DNA from: Salinarchaeum laminariae
GTDB lineage: Archaea > Halobacteriota > Halobacteria > Halobacteriales > Salinarchaeaceae
Direction: 5' to 3'
Length of the DNA stretch: 64,000 nucleotides
NCBI RefSeq assembly: GCF_023204835.1
Contig: NZ_CP096270.1
Coordinates: 1,798,001 to 1,862,000 of the forward strand
Shown: one piece after another, positions 36,340-44,347 of the stretch
How the letters are laid out: the number at the start of each line of letters is the position of its first letter
How positions within the stretch are numbered: the stretch's first letter is position 1
Position numbers and translations under genes: made by a program
Notes under the pieces: generated by a model
Told to the model about the DNA's origin: nothing
The model's input: the letters and a program-made list of their open reading frames with translations, nothing else
Database searches by the model: none

Positions 36340-37136
36340 ACGCCTGAATCAAATGTGCCACGGGCCTTTGCTATGGACAGCCCCATCTACCGCACCCGGT
36401 CACCAAACGGCAGATTACCGACGATCTGTATGGGATCGCAGAACTGTACTCTGACGGGCCGAAACAGCCGAATACGTGACGTACGGTCGGCGTGTTCAGA
36501 ATTCGTCGAACAGTAACCTATCGCGAGCTGACAGGAGACGCCAGTCGGCTCCGGCTCTGACACTCGTTTCGGCGGCTCCGCCCCTTCACTGACGAGGGCC
36601 GCCGAATCGGTCAGTTCTGGTGGCTCCGGATCGGCCAGCCCGATCCGATCTTACTGGCCCGATCGCTCTGGTTCGATCGGACTCCTCCCCAGGGTGGCTG
36701 TCAGATGTGCGATCGCCTCACACTCCCACGCCGAGTCGTTCCCGCTGTCGTGCCTGCTCTCTGGCGGGCTGTTCGCGTGCTCGCCGGAGCACTACTACTA
36801 CTGGCTCGGCCCCTCCCATCGATTCGGCCCCGCTGGGCCGGAGCTGCTGGGACTGGTGTAGGGTGACGCTTTACGGGCTCTCGTGGCTCCTCGAAGGCGC
36901 CACGCATTCACCGCTCGGAATGCTCGTCTACGCGATTTTCCTGTCCATCGTCGTGCAGACTGCCCTGACGAACGAGGTGCTATAGACGGCGTGCAACCTC
37001 CTGCTCTTGCTCGTACCGGGCGTGGTCGGGCTGGCCACGCTGGCACGCGGTAGCGCGGAGGAAAACGGACGGCTAGTATGCGGCGCGATCGCAGAGGAGG
37101 CTTGAGAGAGAGAGAGATCCGCTAGCGGCCCGAGCG
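36340..37136. other. 797-bp gap: decayed gene, (GA)n run, otherwise unassigned
   Basis: 36340-36690 holds nothing I can name. 36694-37105 looks like a broken membrane-protein gene, listed separately. A GA dinucleotide run lies at about 37104-37117, followed by the palindrome CGCTAGCG. The gap separates the polysaccharide operon from the housekeeping genes. Confidence 0.4.
36694..37105 (+). pseudogene. Decayed small membrane-protein gene
   Basis: Two consecutive frames with coding-like third-position GC join into a plausible hydrophobic protein. Frame A runs from a GTG at 36694 through ASHSHAESFPLSCLLSGG and YYYWLGPSHRF to GPELLGLV and stops at 36859. If one base there is skipped, frame B continues with VTLYGLSWLLEG, MLVYAIFLSIVVQTALTNEVL (trimmed here), an in-frame TAG at 36983, and then ACNLLLLLVPGVVGLATLARG to a stop at 37103-37105. 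So one insertion-type frameshift and one nonsense codon. The family is not recognised and there is no clear start. Confidence 0.45.
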
Positions 37137-37520
37137 CTAAAACGGTGCTTCCGGTCCCTCGTCGGCGGCGGTGGAGCTGTCCGCGCCTCCGTTCGACGTG
37201 GCGGATTCGAGATCGCCGTCCCAGTCGCGGTAGCCACCCTGCAGGCTCGCGACGGCGTCTGCCTCGATCCCCTCGTAGCTGCCGAGGAGCCGCGCGGCCT
37301 GGATCGAGCTCTGGCCGATCGCGCAGACGCAGACGATTTCCTCGGCGTCCCATTCGCGCTCGTCGACGCGCCGCGGGAGCTCCGGCAGCGGCACGTTGAT
37401 CGCGTCGGGAACGTGGCCCTGCTCGTAGTCGCCGGGCGAACGGATGTCGACGACGGTGACGTCCGCCTCGTTCGCGTCGAGTTTCGATTGCACGGCTTCG
37501 GGAGCGACCTCTCTGACCAT
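37137..37520 (-). CDS. Single-domain rhodanese
   Basis: 127 residues, one rhodanese domain: VTVVDIRSPGDYEQGHVPDAINVPL, then the active-site loop CAIGQSS (CxxGxxS), and QGGYRDWDGDL near the end. The catalytic cysteine is present, so sulfurtransfer from thiosulfate or a persulfide is possible. The C-terminal 25 residues are low-complexity. The ATG at 37520 is preferred because upstream residues are not rhodanese-like. It is divergent from dph6. Confidence 0.85.
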   Translation of the reverse strand: MVREVAPEAVQSKLDANEADVTVVDIRSPGDYEQGHVPDAINVPLPELPRRVDEREWDAEEIVCVCAIGQSSIQAARLLGSYEGIEADAVASLQGGYRDWDGDLESATSNGGADSSTAADEGPEAPF

Positions 37521-37649
37521 CAGTTGCCCGAGGTAGCGATCCGATGCGGAAACGGGTTTCGGAGAGCCGACAGGCCCGCGACCACCACACGCCCTGCGGG
37601 CTGCCGGCCGCATCGCAGTCCGTAAGTGCGCGCCACTCCGAGCAGACCT

Positions 37650-38378
37650 ATGCAGGGCGCATGGGCGAGCCTTTTCTCCGGCGGCAAGGACTCGTCGTTC
37701 GCACTCTACCGCGCGCAGATGGAGGAGCTCCCGGTCGAGCAGCTCGTGACGGTCCACCCCGGCGAGGACTCCTACATGTACCACGTCCCCGCGACCGAGC
37801 TTGCCGGACTCGCTGCCGAGTCGATCGGAACCGAGCTCGTGGAGGTCGATCCGGGCGATCTCGACGCGGGGACGGTGACGGACTCCGGCGCACAGGGCGA
37901 CGCCGAGCTCGAACCGCTGGAAGCGGCGCTCGCGGATCTCGACGCCGACCTCGAAGCGAGCGGTGCGGGCGGTCTCGCCGGCATCACAGCGGGCGCCATC
38001 GAGAGCGAGTTCCAGACCAGCCGGATCGAGGCGATGGCCGAGCGACTCGACGTCGACCTGTTCGCGCCGCTCTGGCAGCGCGATCCCGAGGAGCTCGCCG
38101 CCGAAATGCTCGACGCTGGCTTCGAGATTCGGATCATCCAGGTCGCGGCCGCTGGCCTGAGTGAGGAGTGGCTCGGTCGGACGCTCGATCGCGACGCGCT
38201 GGACGAGCTGCGGGCACTGGGCGAGGAGTACGGCGTCCACCTGCTCGGCGAGGGCGGTGAGTTCGAGACGCTCGTCGTCGACGGGCCGCACATGGATCGT
38301 CGGATCGAGTGGGATGCCTCACCAGTGTGGGAAGGCACTCGCGGTCACCTCGAGATCGAGGACGCCTGGCTGGAGTGA
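37650..38378 (+). CDS. dph6: Diphthine-ammonia ligase
   Basis: 242 residues from the ATG at 37650 (MQGAWASLFSGGKDSSFAL). The PP-loop SGGKDSS near residue 10, the ITAGAIESEFQTSRIE segment, FAPLWQRD and LGEGGEFETLVVDGP identify the Dph6/MJ0570 family of ATP-dependent amidases that convert diphthine to diphthamide on elongation factor 2. Archaeal EF-2 carries diphthamide, so the assignment is well supported. An upstream ATG at 37626 would add eight residues only. Cytoplasmic. Confidence 0.9.
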   Translation: MQGAWASLFSGGKDSSFALYRAQMEELPVEQLVTVHPGEDSYMYHVPATELAGLAAESIGTELVEVDPGDLDAGTVTDSGAQGDAELEPLEAALADLDADLEASGAGGLAGITAGAIESEFQTSRIEAMAERLDVDLFAPLWQRDPEELAAEMLDAGFEIRIIQVAAAGLSEEWLGRTLDRDALDELRALGEEYGVHLLGEGGEFETLVVDGPHMDRRIEWDASPVWEGTRGHLEIEDAWLE

Positions 38379-38402
38379 AGCGGGTACTGCGGTACATCGT
38401 CC

Positions 38403-38422
38403 GAGTACGAGAATCCGTACTC
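38403..38422 (+). terminator. Perfect hairpin between convergent genes (possible terminator)
   Basis: GAGTACG at 38403-38409 pairs with CGTACTC at 38416-38422 across a six-base loop, 25 bp after the dph6 stop. No T-run follows, so a termination role is only suggested by position between convergent genes. Confidence 0.3.
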
Positions 38423-38423
38423 G

Positions 38424-38469
38424 TGAATAGCCAGGAAGCCCTCCCGCTCGTCGTCCCTTCCAGTCCCGG
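38424..38469. repeat. Short deletion-type copy of the dispersed repeat family
   Basis: 46 bp carrying only the two ends of the repeat seen at 52907-53097: the AGCCAGGAAGCC(C)CTCCCGCTCG end is joined almost directly to the CCCTTCCAGTCC end, so the core of the element is missing. Located between the convergent dph6 and methyltransferase genes. Confidence 0.6.
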
Positions 38470-38528
38470 AAGAGCAAGCTATTCGCACTTTCGCAGATTC
38501 GGAGATTCTGCTCAGTCCTATCCAGTGG

Positions 38529-38546
38529 ATCGTGACTGTTCACGAT
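38529..38546. terminator. Perfect 7-bp hairpin near the methyltransferase 3' end
   Basis: ATCGTGA (38529-38535) pairs with TCACGAT (38540-38546) across a CTGT tetraloop, 24 bp beyond the stop of the minus-strand methyltransferase. It may act in 3'-end formation of that gene; no U-tract is evident. Confidence 0.3.
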
Positions 38547-38570
38547 AGCAGCGCGAAGGCAGGGTCGCGA

Positions 38571-39395
38571 TCAGGCCTCCCGGTGCAGGGTCCAGACCTG
38601 GACGGTGTCACCGTTCTCGAGAGATACGCCGTCAGAGTCCTGCTTCGAGGAGGACCGCCTCGCCGTGCTCGGCGCACTCCTCTCGAAGCCGCCCTGGACT
38701 GACCAGGACTCGAACGGTGACGCGCGAGCCAGCAGCTCCAGTTGCTGGTACGGCAGTGGACTGATCCGGTGGCTCGTCTCGTGAACGACGTCTTCCTCAC
38801 GATCGCGAAGCTGTTTCACCACCTCGACGATCTGGCGAGGCTCGTCCACGAACTCACTCCTGGTGCGAAGCTCGTGTTCGGTGCCCTGGAACTCGACGGG
38901 CAGGGGTTGCCACTCGCCGTAGGCCGCCTCGATCAGGTCGAAGCTGGGGACGAACACGTCGAAGACGAACGTGCCGCCGGGTTCGAGGACGTCGTAGACG
39001 GATTCGAAGACGGCCTGCTGGGCGTCGACGGATTTGGCATGCTGGAGCGCGTTGAACGGACAGTAGACGAGGCCGTACTTGCTGTCGACGGCCGTAGGGG
39101 AAGTCGTGCCCGCGAGCTCGGTCATATCGCCCTCCCAGACCGAGGCGTCGAGGCCCCGCTCGGCGGCGCGGTCGCGGAGAATCTCGAGCATCTCGGGGGA
39201 GACGTCGACGCCGTCAGCATCGACGCCCGCTGCGAGCACCTCGAGGTATATCCGGCCAGTGCCGACGGCGAGTTCGAGGACCGGGCCGTCGGCCGCCGTC
39301 GCTCTGTCGACGTAGAACTCGACGTCGGTCTCGCGATCGGCCGTCATCGCGTCGTAGATCGCTGCCATCTGCTCGTCGTAGCCGTGATCGCTCAT
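38571..39395 (-). CDS. SAM-dependent class I methyltransferase
   Basis: 274 residues. Motif I is VLELAVGTGRIYLEVLAAG (about 40-58), followed by GVDVSPEML with the acidic residue binding the ribose and EGDMTELAG. FNALQHAKSVDAQQ and DVLEPGGTFVFDVFVP are the later family segments. The substrate is unknown. Minus-strand TATA-like CTTTGATACC lies at about 39418-39427, roughly 30 nt before the ATG. It precedes nothing in its direction except the repeat and dph6 in the opposite orientation. Confidence 0.85.
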   Translation of the reverse strand: MSDHGYDEQMAAIYDAMTADRETDVEFYVDRATAADGPVLELAVGTGRIYLEVLAAGVDADGVDVSPEMLEILRDRAAERGLDASVWEGDMTELAGTTSPTAVDSKYGLVYCPFNALQHAKSVDAQQAVFESVYDVLEPGGTFVFDVFVPSFDLIEAAYGEWQPLPVEFQGTEHELRTRSEFVDEPRQIVEVVKQLRDREEDVVHETSHRISPLPYQQLELLARASPFESWSVQGGFERSAPSTARRSSSKQDSDGVSLENGDTVQVWTLHREA

Positions 39396-39489
39396 GGCAG
39401 CGTCTTGTGAACGGCTGGTATCAAAGGCAGGGGTGGCGTGTCAACGTGGCGCAGTGTTTTTGCGACCGAAGGTGAGTGAGGACGGACGC

Positions 39490-40461
39490 TCACTCGCCGC
39501 CGTTGGCGATGCGGGTGTGGGCGCCGATCTGTGCGCCCGCGAGATTGAGATTTTCGAGGACCGTCTCCTCGTCGATGATCGAGGATCGAATCTCACAGGA
39601 CTGGAGGGTGGCGTCGGGGAAGACGATCGCTCGTTCGAGTTCCGTGTCGATGATCTCGGCACCGCGCATGACGTGGACGTTCTCGCCGAGATCGGACTCG
39701 CGGACCTCTGCCTCGGGATGGACGAGCTGTCCGCCATCGAGATACCAGGAGACCGCGTCGATGTAGGATTCGGGTGTCCCGATGTCGAACCACGCCTCGT
39801 CGAAGGTGAAGGCGCTCACTGGCTCGCGATCGACGAGCCACTGGACGAACCAGCCCGGCTCGTCGGGATTGTTGTCTCCAGCGAGGTAGGTTTCGAGGAG
39901 GCCGAGGGTGTCCGCCGGGAACCCATAACATGCGATGGAGACCAACGTGCTCGCGGGCTGTTCAGGCTTCTCCTCGAAATCGACGACGCGGTCCCCCTCG
40001 ACGTCGATGACACCGTAGGAGGTCGCTCGGTCACGCGAGCCGACGTCGTAGGCTGCGATCGTGGGCGCCTGCGCAGCCTGAAAATGATCGAGGAACTCCG
40101 AGACGGAGAAGCTAATGAGGTTGTCGCCCGCGATCACGAGCGTGTCGTCGGTCAGCGCCTCGCGATCGGCGAGCTGAGCGAGCGCGCCTATGACCCCGAA
40201 CTTCTCGGACTCCTCGTTCGTGTCCTCGACGGAGAGCTGTGGCTTCTCGTAGCTCGCACCGGCGAGATGCTGCTCGAAGGCCTCCGCGAACCGTTCGTTG
40301 GTAGAGACGTAGACGTCGTCGATGCGGTCGTCGGCCTCGAGCTCCTCGAAGATCCGATCGACGACGGTGGTGTCGCCGATCGGCAGGAACATCTTCGGCC
40401 GATGGCGGGTGATCGGCCAGAGTCTGGTGGCGTACCCGCCGGCGAGGACGATCGCGTCCAT
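39490..40461 (-). CDS. Sugar nucleotidyltransferase (glucose-1-P type, AglF-like)
   Basis: 323 residues. The nucleotidyltransferase signature MDAIVLAGGYATRLWPITRH with the RPKMFLPIGD lysine segment is at the N-terminus; ISFSVSEFLDHF and VDFEEKPEQP follow. The C-terminus has left-handed beta-helix-like hexapeptide repeats (RAIVFPDATLQSCEI, SSIIDEETVL). Makes an NDP-sugar from NTP and sugar-1-phosphate, a donor for surface glycans; AglF in Haloferax N-glycosylation is a relative. The A-rich minus-strand box at 40486-40492 (T-run on plus) is about 28 nt before the ATG. Confidence 0.88.
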   Translation of the reverse strand: MDAIVLAGGYATRLWPITRHRPKMFLPIGDTTVVDRIFEELEADDRIDDVYVSTNERFAEAFEQHLAGASYEKPQLSVEDTNEESEKFGVIGALAQLADREALTDDTLVIAGDNLISFSVSEFLDHFQAAQAPTIAAYDVGSRDRATSYGVIDVEGDRVVDFEEKPEQPASTLVSIACYGFPADTLGLLETYLAGDNNPDEPGWFVQWLVDREPVSAFTFDEAWFDIGTPESYIDAVSWYLDGGQLVHPEAEVRESDLGENVHVMRGAEIIDTELERAIVFPDATLQSCEIRSSIIDEETVLENLNLAGAQIGAHTRIANGGE

Positions 40462-40641
40462 AAGCGATCCTCAACGAGCACGGCTATGTGTTTTTTCACT
40501 CGGCGCCGCTCGTGGCAGCGTCGGGGCGTGCTATCTGGGCCATCAGGGCATCGACTGGGAACCAGTGGTAGTGAGCTGGCCGGTGTTCGTAAACATGGAT
40601 CCCCACTGATCGCCGGGCAACCGTCACAGAGTGGCAGCCGA

Positions 40642-41745
40642 TCACTGGGACTCGACCGGAGCGTGTCGGCAGCGGTAGCCGTCGGCGGTTCGCTCGATCG
40701 CGTCGACCTCGTAGAGCCGGATGGTGCGTTCCTGTTTGGTCCGGACGGGGACGTCGTAGTGCCCGGCCTCGTAGCCGAGGTCGTCGCCGTCGGCCCGGCG
40801 CTCCGCGACGAAGGATCGGTGAGCCGCGAGTCGGTCACTCGTGAGGGCACGCGAGCGATCTGGGACCGCGTCCACGCCGTCTTCGAACGCCCGAACGAGC
40901 CCCGGATCGCGCTCGATCCCGACGGAGTTGCGCGCGGCGACCATTGCAGCGGTCGTCGTGGTTCCGGTGCCCCAGAACGGATCGAGCACGGTGTCGCCGT
41001 AGACGGAGAACATGTTCACGAGACGGTAGGGAATTTCGAACGGGTAGGCCGCAGAGCGCTCCCGGAGTTCGTCGTCGGTGAGGGCCTGACGCTCGCCGCG
41101 GACGTCCGTCCAGACGTCGGAGAACCACTCGTTGCGCTCCTCCCAGAAGTAGGCGGCCTCGTACCGTCTATCGGCGCCGGGCTCCAGCGATCGCCGCTCG
41201 CCGTTCCGGAAGACGAGTACGTACTCGTGTTCGAGCGTTGCGTAGGCGTTGGGCGGGACCATGCCCGAGCCCATGAACTTCGCGGCGCTGTTGGCTGGCT
41301 TGCGCCAGAGGATCTCCGGTAGCGGGTCGAAGCCCAGTTCGGCGAACGCGTCGACGATCCGCGCGTGGTTCTGGTAGACGCGAAACCGATCGAGCGTGCG
41401 CGTCGCGTCGCCAACGTTCACGCAGGCGATTCCGCCGGGAACGAGCACGCGCTGGAGCTCCGCCCACGCCTCGTTCAGTATCTCGTGCATCGCGTCGAAG
41501 GCACGCTCGCCGTCGCCCTCTGCGAGTGCGTCGCCGATCGCAGGATCGAGGCTCGCGAACATCTCGTCCCACTGCTCGATCATCGGGTACGGCGGCGAGG
41601 TGACGGCCAGCTCTACCGAATCGTCGGGCAACGGCAGGTCGCGTGCGTCAGCGACGAGCGGCCGGTGGCGAGTGCAGAAGCCGTCCTCGCTGTCGTCGCC
41701 AAAACGGGAGTGCTCTTCGTCCGATGCTCCGGAACTGTCCGCCAC
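40642..41745 (-). CDS. zim: Orphan DNA methyltransferase, probable CTAG m4C methylase
   Basis: 367 residues. Motif IV TSPPY is at 49-53 and the AdoMet-binding FWGTGTT at 257-263, so the order is catalytic region then SAM site, the beta-class arrangement of N4-cytosine/N6-adenine methylases; TSPPY favours m4C. The opening ...LAVTSPPYPMIEQWDEMF resembles the haloarchaeal Zim/HVO_0794 family that methylates CTAG. No restriction endonuclease gene lies beside it, so it looks like an orphan methylase. It ends next to the lipid reductase, whose stop is four bases from its start. Confidence 0.8.
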   Translation of the reverse strand: MADSSGASDEEHSRFGDDSEDGFCTRHRPLVADARDLPLPDDSVELAVTSPPYPMIEQWDEMFASLDPAIGDALAEGDGERAFDAMHEILNEAWAELQRVLVPGGIACVNVGDATRTLDRFRVYQNHARIVDAFAELGFDPLPEILWRKPANSAAKFMGSGMVPPNAYATLEHEYVLVFRNGERRSLEPGADRRYEAAYFWEERNEWFSDVWTDVRGERQALTDDELRERSAAYPFEIPYRLVNMFSVYGDTVLDPFWGTGTTTTAAMVAARNSVGIERDPGLVRAFEDGVDAVPDRSRALTSDRLAAHRSFVAERRADGDDLGYEAGHYDVPVRTKQERTIRLYEVDAIERTADGYRCRHAPVESQ

Positions 41746-41748
41746 GGC

Positions 41749-43113
41749 TCAGTACTTCGGATCCGCGCCGGTCGTGGCGTAGACGCGGTCCATGATTTCG
41801 TCGCGCTCGCGCTGCCAGTCGTCGAATGCGGCGGGCGAGCTGGGGTAGGACTCGTAGTGAGCGAGCAGCTCGTCGGCGACGGACTTGGTCTTGTAGAGCC
41901 CGTAGATGTCCCGCCAGTAGCCGAAGCTGTCGATTGCCATTCTGGCCTTGAGCCGCCAGGAGAGATCCGTCGATCCCTCGTAGAGCGACTCGGCGATCTT
42001 CTCACCGGGCATCGCCGCGAGCAGTCCCATCATCTCGTCGATGTCGACGGCCGTCGAGAGGATGTTGTAGACGTCGAGGGCGGCGTAGCGCGCGCCGAAG
42101 TGGTCCATCACGCGTTCGTTGTACTCCCAGAGCGCGTCCTCGGTCGGGCCGCCGTTGGAGAGCGCGTCGACGGCCGCCTCGGCAGCGTACTTGCCGGCGT
42201 ACGCCGCGCCAGCGATGCCACCGCCGGTAGTCGGGTTGACGTGACCTGCGGCGTCGCCGATGGCCATGTACCCCGGTGCGACCGCGGAGTCGTAGGGCCG
42301 CCTCGTCGGCAGCGCGGCGCCGAGTTTGTCCTCGACCTCCGCGCCTTCGAACTCGGGCCGGTCCTTCAGATCGCGTTTGAGGTCGTCCACGAGCTGCATC
42401 GGCTCCTCGGTCATCTGGAAGCCCAGCCCGGCGTTGATCTCGGTTTCCGTGCGTGGGAAATACCAGAGGTAGCCGGCCGCGCGCTCGGTCGGCTTGAACA
42501 CGAGCGCGTCCTCCCACTCGACGGGCTCCTCGACGTGCACGATCTCGCGGTAGGCCGAGCAGAACTGGCTGTACGTGACGTTCGTGTCGAAGGTCGTCCC
42601 CTCGAAGTCCGTCTCGTCCTGCAAGAGGCTCAGCGATCCCGCCGCGTCGATCACGACGTCGGCGTCGTACTCGACCGGCTCGCCCTTGCGCGTGGTCTTC
42701 AGGCCCGTGACGGTCCCGTCGTCGTCCTGCACGACGGTCTGGACCACGGTGTCGTAGTGGAGCTCGACGCCGGCGTCCTCCGCAGCGTCGATGATCCGTC
42801 GGCCGTACTCCCACCGGTCGATCACCGCGAGCTCGCCCGGGACCGGAATTTCGAGGACCGTATCTTCGGAGGGGATCTCGAAGCGGCCGTGGTCGACGCC
42901 GGTGTTGGTGAATGCCGGCTCGATTTTCTCTTTGGGGATCGCTTCGGGGAACGCGTCCGCGCCTTTCAGCGCGTCGCCGCAGGCGATGTGACCCGCTTCG
43001 TCCTCCGATTTCCGCTCGACGATCACGACGTCGAGACCGGCGTTGACCGCAGTCGTCGCGGCGTAACAGCCGGCCGTTCCGGCGCCGGCGACGACCACGT
43101 CGTACTCTGGCAT
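41749..43113 (-). CDS. Digeranylgeranylglycerophospholipid reductase
   Basis: 454 residues of the geranylgeranyl reductase family, which saturates the isoprenoid chains of archaeal membrane lipids. The FAD-binding GAGTAGCYAA motif lies at about 10-19, with GHIACGDALKG and GDAAGHVNPTTGGGI (second FAD segment, about residue 293) as later signatures. Flavin-dependent, membrane-associated. The start at 43113 has a minus-strand TATA box upstream. Its stop is close to the orphan methylase start, so the two may be co-transcribed. Confidence 0.92.
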   Translation of the reverse strand: MPEYDVVVAGAGTAGCYAATTAVNAGLDVVIVERKSEDEAGHIACGDALKGADAFPEAIPKEKIEPAFTNTGVDHGRFEIPSEDTVLEIPVPGELAVIDRWEYGRRIIDAAEDAGVELHYDTVVQTVVQDDDGTVTGLKTTRKGEPVEYDADVVIDAAGSLSLLQDETDFEGTTFDTNVTYSQFCSAYREIVHVEEPVEWEDALVFKPTERAAGYLWYFPRTETEINAGLGFQMTEEPMQLVDDLKRDLKDRPEFEGAEVEDKLGAALPTRRPYDSAVAPGYMAIGDAAGHVNPTTGGGIAGAAYAGKYAAEAAVDALSNGGPTEDALWEYNERVMDHFGARYAALDVYNILSTAVDIDEMMGLLAAMPGEKIAESLYEGSTDLSWRLKARMAIDSFGYWRDIYGLYKTKSVADELLAHYESYPSSPAAFDDWQRERDEIMDRVYATTGADPKY

Positions 43114-43143
43114 GTGCGGCGATGCGATACGGAGCGAGAAAAC

Positions 43144-43152
43144 TCTTTATAC
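43144..43152 (-). promoter_or_regulatory. TATA box of the lipid reductase gene
   Basis: On the minus strand the sequence reads CGTATAAAGAG, a strong archaeal TATA box, about 35 nt upstream of the ATG at 43113. Confidence 0.55.
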
Positions 43153-43251
43153 GGCGGCGGGGCAGCGACAGTGAACGACGCGGCTTGTCTGGATTGGGCG
43201 TTCGTACGCTGGATTCCCGCTAGGGAGTCCGGTTTCGTCGGTTCTACTGTT

Positions 43252-43806
43252 CTACTGAGTACAGCAGTGGCCGACCGCGGAGCACGCTGGACAGCAGACA
43301 GCTTGGAAGCCCCCTCCCGCTCGCGCCCGCTCGCTCGTTGCGCTCCTCGCCTCCCTTCGGTCGGCTGCGGTCCTTACTTCCCGAGCGAACGCGGGCGGTC
43401 GGCCCCTTCCAGTCCCGCCCCGTGGATTTTTGACAGATATTCGCCCCGGTGGATCGTCCAGCGGGCTGTAGCCGGCGGTCGATCCCCGACTGCGAAGTGA
43501 CCCCGAATTTCCGCCGCGCTTCGCTCCCTGTGACGGGATTTGGGAGGGACTGAGCGAGAGCAAAGCTCTCGCGAGGTACGAAGGATGTTTGATCCTTCGG
43601 TACTCCGGAAGGGGCCGACCGCTCGTCGGAGGTACCGAAGTAAGCACGGCCGAGCGAATGCGAGGACGCGCGCAGCGAGGTAGCTGCGTCGAGCGGGAGG
43701 GGGCTGTCGCGGGCGTGGTCCGCGACGTCGGGAGACCTCCGGTCTCCCGGAATCCGTGGCCGTCTGCTGTCCAGATACACCCACCTAGAACTGATTTCCT
43801 CAGTAG
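43252..43806. repeat. 555-bp imperfect palindrome made of two inverted repeat-family copies
   Basis: CTACTGAG (43252-43259) mirrors CTCAGTAG (43799-43806); CTGGACAGCAGAC (43287-43299) is a perfect inverted copy of GTCTGCTGTCCAG (43762-43774). Inside lie two facing copies of the dispersed repeat at 43304-43420 and 43606-43705, with ends GGAAGCCCCCTCCCGCTCG and GGTCGGCCCCTTCCAGTC. The centre (43421-43605) holds an 8-bp perfect hairpin at 43554-43572 and an interrupted one at 43576-43603, and GGGAGAC/GTCTCCC lies at 43730-43748. The rest of 43114-43914 has no gene; apparent reading frames are made of the repeat itself. Confidence 0.7.
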
Positions 43807-43914
43807 TCGAATCAAACAGGTGCTCCGGATGGGAGTCCATGACCCAGTGTGAGTGGTTCGTAGGGACCCGCCACAGGGAAACGGTTTTGCCGGCAGCCGA
43901 ACGATAACCGGACA

Positions 43915-44247
43915 ATGACCGACTACACCGTCGAGTTCGTGGGGACCGGTGAGACCATCACGGTCGCCGACACCGAGACCATCCTCAGCCGGTGCATCGA
44001 GGAGGGGATCGCCCAGGAGTATTCCTGCCGCGTGGGCATGTGTCTGGCCTGTTCAGCGGAGATTCTCGAAGGCGAGGTGACCCAGCCTGCCGCTCGAGCG
44101 CTCACCGAGGCGGAGTCCGACCGGTTCGCGCTGACCTGCATGGCACGTCCGCAGTCCGATCTGCGGCTCGATCGGGGCGTCTACCCGCCGAGTATCGAGG
44201 ACGACGCCGACTCGGCCGACGACGTGACCGCGGCTGCGGACGACTGA
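43915..44247 (+). CDS. Plant-type [2Fe-2S] ferredoxin
   Basis: 110 residues. Cluster ligands C38, C43, C46 (CRVGMCLAC, the Cx4Cx2C pattern) and C75 (LTCMARP) are all present; C27 is extra. The N-terminal beta strand YTVEFVGTGETITV and the acidic C-terminal tail fit small soluble electron carriers. The partner enzyme is unknown; neighbours are the lipid reductase on one side, which needs electrons, and a rhodanese-metallohydrolase on the other. Without the long N-terminal acidic insertion of classical halophilic plant-type ferredoxins. Confidence 0.92.
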   Translation: MTDYTVEFVGTGETITVADTETILSRCIEEGIAQEYSCRVGMCLACSAEILEGEVTQPAARALTEAESDRFALTCMARPQSDLRLDRGVYPPSIEDDADSADDVTAAADD

Positions 44248-44347
44248 GACCGGCCTCTGGCGGCTTCCAGGGTGCTTTCTCTCCGGTCTCTCTGCACTTT
44301 TCGCTGCTCTCTCTGTACTCGTTTCGAATCGACCGTCACCGGAGTAC

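Noticed and set aside
37137-38291. Extended minus-strand version of the rhodanese gene (384 codons)
   Set aside because: The upstream 257 codons are antisense to dph6. The rhodanese domain begins at the ATG at 37520.
40642-41745. Part of a restriction-modification system
   Set aside because: Neighbouring genes are a sugar nucleotidyltransferase and the lipid reductase. No endonuclease or specificity gene is present in the window.
43244-43915. Overlapping frames inside the palindromic region, up to 223 codons
   Set aside because: They translate the repeat itself; equivalent Arg/Gly-rich frames appear in the other repeat copies, so they are noncoding artefacts.
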